64,000 bases of DNA, from the NCBI GenBank assembly GCA_900550195.1, contig URRB01000004.1, positions 87,522-151,521 of the forward strand. The letters are read 5' to 3'. The notes below the pieces were generated by a model that had not been told where the DNA came from, did no database searches, and was given only the letters and a program-made list of their open reading frames with translations. Source of the DNA: an uncultured Collinsella sp. Lineage in GTDB: Bacteria; Actinomycetota; Coriobacteriia; Coriobacteriales; Coriobacteriaceae. Positions 31,481 through 39,418 of the stretch are shown piece after piece (positions within the stretch are counted from its first letter, which is position 1; every line of letters begins with the position of its first letter). The position numbers and the translations under genes are program-made.

Positions 31481-31524
31481 GAATACCGCATGTTACGTGC
31501 ATAGAAGGAGGAATGGGAGGAAAC

Positions 31525-34338
31525 GTGGCTGAGAACCTAAGCAACCAGTCTGTACCCGAAGCCGCGGCGCGCGTCGCTGCCGTGGTCAACCGCCTCGTTA
31601 ACCGAATCGGCTCGAATGCCGAGTCCAGGGAGCGTCTCGCCGAGATCGAGATCCCCGAGGAGCTGCGCGACAATCTGGCGCTGTTCTTGCGCCTGGAGCG
31701 CCGTGTGCTTAGCGAGTATGATCCCGAGATCGCGGACCTGTTCGACAAGATTTTGACAGCCGAGATTGTGGTCAATGCCGGCAACCCCGGTACCTGCGCT
31801 GCCGACGAAGCCGTCGACGAGCAGGGCGTGCCCACCGCCGACGAGCCCACTGCCGTGGCATTTCGTGAGGTCGTCGATTTGATCGACAGCCTGCCGCTCG
31901 ATAAGCAGCAGGTCATCGTTCGCGCCTTTACGAGCTTTTTCCATCTGGCAAACCTGTCGGAGGAGAACTACCGTGTGGCGCAGCTGCGCGAGCGCGAGGC
32001 CGGTGCGTCGACCGATACCGAGGTCGATCCTGCCAACGAGCTTACCGTTGCCTATCACCAGCTGGTGAATGAGCTGGGTGTCGAGGGTGCCAACGAGCTG
32101 CTCGACAAGCTCGAGTTCCACCCTGTCTTTACCGCACATCCCACCGAGGCCCGTCGTAAGGCCGTCGAGGGCAAGATCCGCCGTATCTCCAACCTGCTGG
32201 AGGAGCGTCCGCGTCTGGGCGGCTCCGACCTGGTGGAGAACGAGCGCCATATGCTGCAGGAGATCGACGCCCTGGTGCGTACGAGTCCCATCGCGCTCAA
32301 GAAGCCCACGCCGGTCGAGGAAGCCGATACCATCATCGACATCTTCGATAACACGCTGTTCGACGTTATCCCCGTTATCTATCGTCGTTTTGACGATTGG
32401 GTGCTGGGCGACAAGGCCGGTACTGTGCCGCCGCTGTGCCCGGCGTTCTTCCATCCCGGCAGCTGGATCGGTTCCGACCGCGACGGTAACCCCAACGTCA
32501 CCGCCAAGGTGAGCCGTGAGGTCGCCGCCAAGTACTTTACGCACATGGTGCTCAAGCTCGAGGACAAGTGCCGCCACATCGGCCGCAACCTCACGCTCGA
32601 GGCTACCTACAGCAAGCCGTCGGCCGAGCTCATTAACCTGTGGAACCATCAGGTCGAGATGAGCCCTCGTTACACGGCCCGCGCCGAGCTGATCTCCGAG
32701 CACGAGCCGCATCGCGCCGTCATGCTCGTCATGGCCGACCGCCTGAACGCCACCGTCCGTCGTATCACCGACACCATGTACCACAGCGCCGACGAGTTCC
32801 TGGATGACCTGCGCGTCGTCCAGCGTTCGCTGGCCGCCTGCGGTGCCGTCCGTGCTGCCTACGGCCCGGTCCAAACCATCATCTGGCAGGTCGAGTCCTT
32901 CGGCTTCCATATGGTCGAGATGGAGTTCCGTCAGCACTCCGTGGTGCATGCCCGCGCCCTTAAGGATATCCACGAGAACGGTATCCATGGCGACCTGCAG
33001 CCCATGACGCGCGAGGTCATCGATACCTTCCGCGCTATCGGCTCCATCCAAAAGCGCTACGGCAAGAAGATGGCGCACCGCTACATCATCTCGTTTACCA
33101 AGAGCGCTCAGCATGTGGCCGACGTCTTTGAGCTGGCGCACCTGTCCTTTGCACACGAGGAGGATGTCCCCGAGCTCGACGTGATCCCGTTGTTCGAGCA
33201 GCTCGAGGACCTCGAGGGCTGCGTCGACGTGCTCGATCAGATGCTTACGCTGCCCGTGGTGCAAAAGCGCCTTGCCCAGACCAACCGCCGCATGGAGGTC
33301 ATGCTGGGCTATTCCGACTCTTCCAAGGATGCCGGTCCTACCACGGCCATGCTCGCGCTGCACTCCGCGCAGGAGCGCATCGCCAAGTGGGCAGAGAAGA
33401 ACGATATCGACCTGGTGCTCATGCACGGTCGCGGCGGTGCCGTGGGCCGTGGCGGAGGCCCGGCCAACAAGGCCGTGCTGGCGCAGCCCAAGGGTTCGGT
33501 CAACTGCTTCTTTAAGCTTACAGAGCAGGGCGAAGTCATCTTTGCCCGTTACGGCAACCGCACGCTGGCTCAGCGCCATGTTGAGTCCGTTGCCGCCGCA
33601 ACGCTTTTGCAGTCGGCCCCGAGTGTCGAGAAGACCAACACCGAGACCACGCAGAAGTTCTGGGATATGGCCGAGAAGCTCAACACCGCAAGCCACGAGC
33701 GCTATCTGGACCTGCTGAACACCGAGGACTTTACACCGTGGTTCTCGACCGTGACGCCGCTGACTGAGGTCGGTCTGCTGCCGATCGGCTCGCGTCCGGC
33801 CAAGCGCGGTCTGGGTGCGAAGTCACTCGACGACCTGCGTACCATTCCGTGGATCTTCAGCTGGAGCCAGGCGCGCATTAACCTGGCCGCTTGGTACGGC
33901 CTGGGCACCGCCTGCGAGCAGCTTGGCGATCTTGACCAGCTCAAGGCTGCCTACCAGGAGTGGCCGTTCTTCCGCACCTTTATCGACAATATTGAGATGT
34001 CGATCGCCAAGACCGATCAGCGCATCGCCAAGATGTATCTGCACCTGGGCGATCGCCAGGATCTGTCCGAGAAGGTCTTTACCGAGATGCAGCTCACGCG
34101 TAAGTGGGTCCTTGCCATCGTCGGTGATGAATGGCCGCTGCAGCGTCGTCGCGTGCTCGGCTGCGCCGTTCGCGTGCGTAACCCCTACGTTGACGCCCTG
34201 TCCATCGCCCAGGTTCGCGCCCTTCGTGAGGTGCGTATGAACCAGGACGAGATGGCCGAGGAGAAGAAGGCCGAGTACATGAGCCTGATTCTTTCGACTG
34301 TGACCGGCGTCTCGGCAGGTTTGCAGAACACGGGGTAA
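31525..34338 (+). CDS. ppc: Phosphoenolpyruvate carboxylase
   Basis: Ppc (937 aa, the normal bacterial length) fixes bicarbonate onto PEP to make oxaloacetate. The catalytic motif FTAHPTEARRKAV is at about residue 202, with catalytic His205. The second signature VMLGYSDSSKDAG is at about 592 and the Gly-rich loop MHGRGGAVGRGGGP at about 633. The C-terminal end QNTG is the standard allosteric and structural end. The GTG at 31525 has GGGAGGAAAC upstream; an ATG at 31513 has too short a spacing to its AAGGAGGA. In an anaerobe without a full TCA cycle it supplies oxaloacetate for aspartate and for reduction to succinate. Confidence 0.96.
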   Translation: MAENLSNQSVPEAAARVAAVVNRLVNRIGSNAESRERLAEIEIPEELRDNLALFLRLERRVLSEYDPEIADLFDKILTAEIVVNAGNPGTCAADEAVDEQGVPTADEPTAVAFREVVDLIDSLPLDKQQVIVRAFTSFFHLANLSEENYRVAQLREREAGASTDTEVDPANELTVAYHQLVNELGVEGANELLDKLEFHPVFTAHPTEARRKAVEGKIRRISNLLEERPRLGGSDLVENERHMLQEIDALVRTSPIALKKPTPVEEADTIIDIFDNTLFDVIPVIYRRFDDWVLGDKAGTVPPLCPAFFHPGSWIGSDRDGNPNVTAKVSREVAAKYFTHMVLKLEDKCRHIGRNLTLEATYSKPSAELINLWNHQVEMSPRYTARAELISEHEPHRAVMLVMADRLNATVRRITDTMYHSADEFLDDLRVVQRSLAACGAVRAAYGPVQTIIWQVESFGFHMVEMEFRQHSVVHARALKDIHENGIHGDLQPMTREVIDTFRAIGSIQKRYGKKMAHRYIISFTKSAQHVADVFELAHLSFAHEEDVPELDVIPLFEQLEDLEGCVDVLDQMLTLPVVQKRLAQTNRRMEVMLGYSDSSKDAGPTTAMLALHSAQERIAKWAEKNDIDLVLMHGRGGAVGRGGGPANKAVLAQPKGSVNCFFKLTEQGEVIFARYGNRTLAQRHVESVAAATLLQSAPSVEKTNTETTQKFWDMAEKLNTASHERYLDLLNTEDFTPWFSTVTPLTEVGLLPIGSRPAKRGLGAKSLDDLRTIPWIFSWSQARINLAAWYGLGTACEQLGDLDQLKAAYQEWPFFRTFIDNIEMSIAKTDQRIAKMYLHLGDRQDLSEKVFTEMQLTRKWVLAIVGDEWPLQRRRVLGCAVRVRNPYVDALSIAQVRALREVRMNQDEMAEEKKAEYMSLILSTVTGVSAGLQNTG

Positions 34339-34361
34339 TCGATAGCCCTGTGGCTCTCACC

Positions 34362-34488
34362 GGGACCCGATGGGTTTCCCTCTGAATGCGTCCTCGCACT
34401 TGAAGCCCCCTTATCCTGCTCCTTCGGAGCTGCGGATAAGGGGGCTTCGTGCTGCGGAATGCATTCAGAGGGAAACCCATCGGGTCCC
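34362..34488. repeat. Nested inverted repeat B
   Basis: Outer arms of 28 bp are perfect (34362-34389 with 34461-34488). Inner arms of 14 bp are perfect (34402-34415 with 34435-34448). Junctions GCGTCCTCGCACTTG and CTGCGGAATGC are shared with element C at 36797-36911. Confidence 0.95.
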
Positions 34489-34554
34489 TTCGTCCTCGGT
34501 CTTCAGGGATTAAAGCTGATGAAAATAAAGTGCGCTTCGCGCCTTACAGCTGTG

Positions 34555-34589
34555 ACGGCCGCGGTCCCGTTTGGGATCGCGGCCGTTTT
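34555..34589 (+). terminator. Terminator upstream of larA
   Basis: The stem ACGGCCGCG-GTCCC pairs with GGGAT-CGCGGCCGT around a GTTT loop and is followed by TTTTGTTG. It probably ends ppc transcription. Confidence 0.8.
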
Positions 34590-34711
34590 GTTGTGGGTCA
34601 AATATGAACGTTATGTTAACGACTCGGTGGACGGTGGCGTTTTTCGGTGAGCGGCGTATCCTTCCAACGGTTTATCTAGTGTGTCAGTTGAAAGGAAGAG
34701 GGCGCTCGTCA

Positions 34712-35989
34712 TTGTTTGAATGTGAACTGCCGTTTGACCACAAGACGTTGCATCTGGAGCTCGAGGATAAGAACTTCGCAGGTGTGATGGAAGGTCATCA
34801 AAACGAGTTTAAGACCACGAAATCGCAGGAAGAACTGGTGGAGGAGTCGCTTGCCAACCCTTATGGCTCACCTTCGCTCGAGGAGCTTTGTGCTGGCAAG
34901 AAGGATATTGTCATCATTAGCTCCGACCATACGCGTCCCGTTCCTTCGTGTGTGACGATGCCTATTCTGCTGCATCACATCCATTCTGCTGCGCCTGAAG
35001 CGCGCGTTCGCATTCTGGTTGCTACAGGTATGCATCGTCCGTCGACGCACGAGGAGCTCGTCAACAAGTACGGCGAGGAGATCGTTGCCAACGAGGAAAT
35101 CGTTATGCACGTCGCGACTGACGACAGCATGATGAAAAAGATCGGCACCCTGCCTTCTGGTGGCGAGTGCATCATCAATAAGATTGCCGTCGATTGCGAT
35201 CTGCTGCTTGCCGAGGGCTTTATTGAGCCGCACTTCTTTGCTGGTTTCTCCGGCAGCCGCAAGTCCGTCCTGCCTGGCATCGCCAGCTACAAGACCATCA
35301 TGTACAACCACAACGGCCAGTTTGTGAACGATTCTCATTCGCGTGCAGGCAACCTTTGCCACAATCACGTGAGCGAGGACATGTTTGCCGCTGCCGAGAT
35401 GGCTCACCTTGCCTTTGTGCTCAATGTGGTGCTCAACGGCAAACACGAGGTCATTGGCTCCTTCGCCGGCGACATCCATAAGGCACACGAGGCTGGCTGC
35501 GAGTTCGTGAAGAGCCTTGCCGGCGTTGAGCCCGTCGAGTGCGAGATTGCCATCACCACCAACGGCGGCTACCCGCTCGACCAGAACATCTACCAGGCCG
35601 TGAAGGGCATGTGCTCTGCCGAGGCCACGCTTCCCGAGGGCGGTGTGATCATCGACGTCGCCGGTTGTGCCGACGGTCACGGCGGCGAGGGCTTCTATCA
35701 CAACATCGCCGACAACGATCCGGCAGAGTTTGAGCGCGCCTGCATCGACCGTCCTAAGGACGAGACCCTGCCCGACCAGTGGACGAGCCAGATCTTTGCC
35801 CGCATCCTGGCGCATCACCCCGTGATCATGGTCACCGACCTGTGCGATCACCAGATGATTAAGGATATGCACATGACGCCGGTCAACACCCTCGAGGAGG
35901 CGCTCAAGCTCGCCTTTGAGATGAAGGGTGCCGATGCCAAGGTGGCCGTCATTCCCGATGGCCTGGGCGTTGTTGTCGCTCAGCACTAG
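34712..35989 (+). CDS. larA: Nickel-dependent lactate racemase LarA
   Basis: LarA (425 aa from TTG 34712, the usual length) racemises D- and L-lactate with a nickel-pincer nucleotide cofactor bound covalently to a lysine. Motifs known to build the active site are visible: SDHTRPVP, ATGMHRPSTHEEL with a catalytic histidine, and EPHFFAGFSGSRKSVLPGIA with a second histidine and the cofactor lysine. A further histidine lies in MYNHN. The TTG start is chosen because it matches the family N-terminus and has GGAAGAGGG upstream; longer in-frame starts reach back to 34571. It is followed by a MIP channel gene, and larC and larB lie divergently 1.6 kb away. Related LarA enzymes act on other alpha-hydroxyacids, so the exact substrate is not certain. 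Confidence 0.92.
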   Translation: MFECELPFDHKTLHLELEDKNFAGVMEGHQNEFKTTKSQEELVEESLANPYGSPSLEELCAGKKDIVIISSDHTRPVPSCVTMPILLHHIHSAAPEARVRILVATGMHRPSTHEELVNKYGEEIVANEEIVMHVATDDSMMKKIGTLPSGGECIINKIAVDCDLLLAEGFIEPHFFAGFSGSRKSVLPGIASYKTIMYNHNGQFVNDSHSRAGNLCHNHVSEDMFAAAEMAHLAFVLNVVLNGKHEVIGSFAGDIHKAHEAGCEFVKSLAGVEPVECEIAITTNGGYPLDQNIYQAVKGMCSAEATLPEGGVIIDVAGCADGHGGEGFYHNIADNDPAEFERACIDRPKDETLPDQWTSQIFARILAHHPVIMVTDLCDHQMIKDMHMTPVNTLEEALKLAFEMKGADAKVAVIPDGLGVVVAQH

Positions 35990-36038
35990 CGCGCGGCCTA
36001 AACGAATCGTTTATAACTGACAAGAAAGATAAGGTTTT

Positions 36039-36770
36039 ATGCTTACCAAACTCCTCTGCGAATTCGGCGCAACGGCCCTCATGATCATCTTTGGCGTGGG
36101 CGTGCACTGCGATACCGTGCTTAAGGGCACCAAGTATCAGGGCTCCGGCCACATGTTTGCCATCACCACTTGGTCTTTTGGCATCTCGGTCTGCCTGTTT
36201 GTCTTTGGCGGCGCCGTGTGCATGAACCCGGCTATGGTGCTTGCCCAGTGCATCGTAGGCCTGGTGCCGTGGAGCAGCTGCATCCCCTTCATGATTGCCG
36301 ATATGCTCGGCGGCTTTGTGGGCGCCGTAATCGCTTGGCTTATGTATGCCGATGAGTTCAAGGCTTCCGAGGGCGTCGTCGACCCCATTGCCCAGCGCAA
36401 CATCTTCTCAACCAACCCCACCACCGAGGGTACGAACTATGTTCGCAACTTCTTCTGCGAGGCTATCTGCACCTTCGTGTTCATTAGCGCCATCCTTGCT
36501 GCCGCTAGCCGCGCCGGCGAGAACGTTCTGATGCTCGCCATCTGCGTCGGCCTGATCGTTTGGGCTGTTGGCATGGGCATGGGCGGCATCACCGGCTTCG
36601 CCATGAACCAGGCTCGTGACCTTGGTCCTCGCATGGCCTATCAGGTGCTGCCGATCAAGCACAAGGCTGACAACAACTGGAAGTACGGCCTGCTTGTTCC
36701 TGGCATCGCACCGTTTGTCGGTGCCGCTCTGGCCGCGCTGTTTGTGCACGGTTTCTTGGGCATGTTCTAG
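36039..36770 (+). CDS. MIP-family aquaglyceroporin, LarD-like
   Basis: The product (243 aa) is a six-helix channel of the major intrinsic protein family. The first half-helix motif is intact as MNPAMVLAQ (about residues 64-72). The second is MNQARDLGPR (about 188-197), so the canonical NPA has become NQA while RDLGPR of glycerol-type channels is kept. Its position 49 bp after larA matches the larD gene of lactobacilli, which encodes a lactic acid channel. A lactate-permeable channel is inferred from this context. Confidence 0.88.
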   Translation: MLTKLLCEFGATALMIIFGVGVHCDTVLKGTKYQGSGHMFAITTWSFGISVCLFVFGGAVCMNPAMVLAQCIVGLVPWSSCIPFMIADMLGGFVGAVIAWLMYADEFKASEGVVDPIAQRNIFSTNPTTEGTNYVRNFFCEAICTFVFISAILAAASRAGENVLMLAICVGLIVWAVGMGMGGITGFAMNQARDLGPRMAYQVLPIKHKADNNWKYGLLVPGIAPFVGAALAALFVHGFLGMF

Positions 36771-36796
36771 TCTGAGGCTACATAGTTGTCCGCCGC

Positions 36797-36911
36797 CCGC
36801 ATGGGGTAACTTCCCAGCGCGTCCTCGGACATGCAAAAAGGCTCGCTGCGCACTTCGTGCGGCGAGCCTTTTTGCGTCCTGCGGAATGCGCTGGGAAGTT
36901 ACCCCATGCGG
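36797..36911. repeat. Nested inverted repeat C
   Basis: Outer arms of 24 bp are perfect (36797-36820 with 36888-36911). Inner arms of 13 bp are perfect (36834-36846 with 36862-36874). The inner hairpin ends in TTTTTG and can terminate the MIP gene. Junctions match element B. Confidence 0.95.
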
Positions 36912-37051
36912 CCAGCTGCAGGGTCTTTGCTGCGCCCGAGCAAGCAACCCAACATATATATCTGAATTTGGATGTGGTGGGCGCTTGGTTGTTGGGGGCG
37001 TTGAGATGAGGGCGATACTTTGGGAAGGGATGACGCCTTGGGAGGAGGCGT

Positions 37052-37591
37052 CTATCTGAAGAGGGGTTTTATGGCTGAGAGGTAGTCTTTGGCTACGTCG
37101 GCTTTGTTTGCTTCGAAGTTGTGCCAGGCCCACCATTGGACCATTCCTACGAAGCTTGAGGCTATGTGGTGTAGTAAGAAGCTGCGGTCCATAGTGCCGG
37201 CGGGGCCTGTGGGGTCGGCGGGGACGGTTTCGGCTGCTCGTGACATGATGGTCTTGCGGAGGCAGTCGGCGAAGACGCGTGAGCCGGCGCCGGCTACGAG
37301 GGCTCGAACGCCCTGGCGGCGCGCCCAGAGGTTGTTGAGGATATGTTCGACCTGCACGAGTGGGTCGTCGAGCGGTGTGCCATCGTCGTCGAGGGCGTGG
37401 GTGCAGATGTCGCTTACGAGCTTGGACAGTAGGTCGTCTTTGCTCTTAAAGAGGCCGTAGAACGTGGCCCGACCCACATGGGCGCGCGCGATGATGTCGC
37501 CGACGGTGATCTTGCCGTAGTCCTCCTCGCGAAGGAGCTCGGAAAATGCTGCAACGATGGCGGCGCGGCTTTTGGTTTTGCGGGCATCCAT
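37052..37591 (-). CDS. TetR-family transcriptional regulator of the lar operon
   Basis: The product (179 aa) has an N-terminal helix-turn-helix of the TetR type (ITVGDIIARAHVGRATFYGLFKSKDDLL, residues about 28-55). A ligand domain rich in Ala and Trp (FVGMVQWWAWHNFEANKAD near the C-terminus) resembles TetR regulators with a TetR_C_33-like domain. The ATG at 37591 is 2 bp after the larC stop, so it is translated with larC. It is therefore probably the local lar regulator. A palindrome upstream of larB (39349-39382) is a candidate operator. Confidence 0.88.
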   Translation of the reverse strand: MDARKTKSRAAIVAAFSELLREEDYGKITVGDIIARAHVGRATFYGLFKSKDDLLSKLVSDICTHALDDDGTPLDDPLVQVEHILNNLWARRQGVRALVAGAGSRVFADCLRKTIMSRAAETVPADPTGPAGTMDRSFLLHHIASSFVGMVQWWAWHNFEANKADVAKDYLSAIKPLFR

Positions 37592-37593
37592 GG

Positions 37594-38511
37594 CTATGCA
37601 TCCACGTGAACAAGCAGGCAACGGAGCGTGCCGGAGCAGCCCTCGTAGGGGCGCTTACCGGCGCCGTAGCCGACGGCTTCGATGCGGTAGCGGGCCGGCA
37701 GGTGCTCGGACGTGCGCAGTGCAGCGACGATGGCGGCACCCGTGGGCGTCACGAGCTCGCCGGCGACCGGTGCGGGCGTGAGGGCGATATTGCCTGCTTG
37801 GCATAGGTTGACGACGGCGGGCACCGGGATGGGCATAAGGCCGTGGGCACAGTGGATGGTGCCGTGACCCTCGGAGAGCGACTCGACGACAATATCCTCG
37901 ATGCCCAGGTCATCGAGGCAGATGGCGACAGAGCAGATGTCAACGATGGAATCGATGGCGCCTACCTCGTGGAACATGACGGTCTCGGGCGTTTTGCCGT
38001 GGGCCTTGGCCTCGGCGGCGGCGAGCGCGGCAAAGATGGCGAGCGCGCGACGCTTGGCGCCATCGCTTAGCTGCGAGCCTCCGATGATGGCGTTGACGTC
38101 CGTCAAAGAACGGTGGTGATGGTGGTGGGCGTGATGGTGATCCTCGTGGTCATGACCGTGGCCCTCATGGTCATGCTCGTGGCAGTGCTTGTGTTCGTGC
38201 TCGTCATGATCATGATGGTGGTGCTCATGCTCGTGCATGTGCTCGGCAGCTGCTTCGTTGCCGTAGAGCCAGGCCATGTCGTGGTCGTGGTTCTCGAGCT
38301 CCTCTGCCAGCTGGACGTCAAAGTCGCAGGCCTCGATGCCATGCTTGTTTACGCGGGTGACGGCAATCTCAAAGCCGCCGACCGGAAGCGTGGCGAGCTG
38401 CTCGCGCAGGTGCTCCTCGCTGGCGCCTAGGTCGAGCAGGGCCGCGACGGTCATGTCGCCGCTGATGCCCGAGGTGCCGTCGATGATAAGCGCGTGCTGA
38501 TGGTTGGACAT
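37594..38511 (-). CDS. larC: Nickel insertion protein LarC, N-terminal (LarC1) part only
   Basis: LarC puts nickel into the pincer cofactor of LarA in a CTP-dependent reaction. The product (305 aa) has the N-terminal signature DGTSGISGDMTVAALLDLG and continues through FHEVGAIDSIVDI and VGYGAGKRPYEGCSGTLR, where LarC1 ends. A histidine-rich insertion (residues about 91-133, alternating His, Asp and Glu) can store or bind nickel. The LarC2 domain, which in lactobacilli is joined by programmed frameshifting or encoded in one frame, is not found in any frame downstream. Instead the tetR gene starts 2 bp after the stop. Whether LarC2 is elsewhere is unknown. Confidence 0.88.
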   Translation of the reverse strand: MSNHQHALIIDGTSGISGDMTVAALLDLGASEEHLREQLATLPVGGFEIAVTRVNKHGIEACDFDVQLAEELENHDHDMAWLYGNEAAAEHMHEHEHHHHDHDEHEHKHCHEHDHEGHGHDHEDHHHAHHHHHRSLTDVNAIIGGSQLSDGAKRRALAIFAALAAAEAKAHGKTPETVMFHEVGAIDSIVDICSVAICLDDLGIEDIVVESLSEGHGTIHCAHGLMPIPVPAVVNLCQAGNIALTPAPVAGELVTPTGAAIVAALRTSEHLPARYRIEAVGYGAGKRPYEGCSGTLRCLLVHVDA

Positions 38512-38521
38512 GGAACGCTCC

Positions 38522-39304
38522 TTAACGGGCGCAGGGCGTGCCGGCGCTCAGATGATTGATAAGACTTGCCTGGTAGGCGGCGCCAAAGCCGTTGTCGATA
38601 TTGACGACCGAAACGCCGCTGGCACAGGAGTTGAGCATGGCGAGCAGCGCGGCTACGCCACCAAAACTTGCACCGTAGCCAACGCTGGTGGGAACGGCGA
38701 TGACCGGACAGCTCACCAGACCGCCGATAACGCTCGCCAGCGCGCCCTCCATACCGGCGATGGCGATGACCACTTGCGCCTGGGCAAGTTCCTCGGCGTG
38801 CGCGAGCAGGCGGTGCAGGCCGGCGACACCTACGTCGTAGAGGCGGTCGACCTCGTTGCCATAGAACTCGGCCGTCAACGCGGCTTCCTCGGCGACGGGC
38901 AGGTCGCTCGTGCCGGCGCAGGCGACGACGATGCGTCCGTCGCCGGTAGGGGAGGGCTTGCCGCCCACGAGGGCGAGCTGTGCGTCCGGGACATATCCCA
39001 GGTCGATGCCGTTGTCGAGGAGCTCCGAGGTACGGGCTGCCTTTTCGGCGTCCAGGCGCGTGACCAGGATGCGCTCCTGGCCGGCATCGAGTAACGCTTT
39101 GATAATGGCGGCAATTTGCTCGGCGGTTTTACCGGCACCGTAGACAACCTCGCCGGCTCCCTGGCGCACTCCGCGCGAAAGATCGAGCTGCGCAAAGCCC
39201 AAATCGGCAGTCGGAGCCATCTGGATGCGCGTAAGGGCATCGGCAGGGGTGACTGATCCGCCGGCAACATCGCTCAGCAGCTGCTCAAGATCTCGCTTAT
39301 CCAT
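38522..39304 (-). CDS. larB: Nickel-pincer cofactor biosynthesis protein LarB
   Basis: LarB (260 aa) carboxylates and hydrolyses nicotinic acid adenine dinucleotide to begin the pincer cofactor. The C-terminal half has the PurE-like fold with CAGTSDLPVAEEAALTAEF, AGMEGALASVIGG and PVIAVPTSVGYGASFGG. The N-terminal half has the typical GAGKTAEQIAAIIKAL stretch. The ATG at 39304 has GAAGGGA upstream; a longer in-frame start at 39337 is unlikely. It lies 10 bp before larC, so larB-larC-tetR form one minus-strand operon. Confidence 0.94.
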   Translation of the reverse strand: MDKRDLEQLLSDVAGGSVTPADALTRIQMAPTADLGFAQLDLSRGVRQGAGEVVYGAGKTAEQIAAIIKALLDAGQERILVTRLDAEKAARTSELLDNGIDLGYVPDAQLALVGGKPSPTGDGRIVVACAGTSDLPVAEEAALTAEFYGNEVDRLYDVGVAGLHRLLAHAEELAQAQVVIAIAGMEGALASVIGGLVSCPVIAVPTSVGYGASFGGVAALLAMLNSCASGVSVVNIDNGFGAAYQASLINHLSAGTPCAR

Positions 39305-39348
39305 ATATGTTCCCTTCGACGGCGCAAAGTCTAGCACTCAAAGGGTAT

Positions 39349-39382
39349 GTTTCCGAACACTAAGACAAAATTGTTCGGAAAC
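39349..39382. promoter_or_regulatory. Candidate TetR operator of the lar operon
   Basis: A perfect 11-bp inverted repeat GTTTCCGAACA / TGTTCGGAAAC has 12 bp between arms and lies 45-78 bp before larB. It overlaps a plausible minus-strand promoter with TTGTCT as the -35. Confidence 0.6.
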
Positions 39383-39418
39383 TATAGGACAGACTGATTC
39401 AATTGTTAAACGGATCGG

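Larger units (their letters stand above)
34339..34711. other. Intergenic region between ppc and larA
   Basis: No convincing gene is seen in these 373 bp. It contains a 127-bp nested inverted repeat (34362-34488) and a terminator-like hairpin (34555-34589). The 80 bp before larA carry no clear palindromic operator. A short frame at 34519-34650 has no ribosome binding site of note and overlaps the hairpin. Confidence 0.8.

Noticed and set aside
34519..34650. Short plus-strand frame with one hydrophobic stretch before larA
   Set aside because: It overlaps a terminator hairpin, has no good ribosome binding site and its hydrophobic part is encoded by the hairpin itself.
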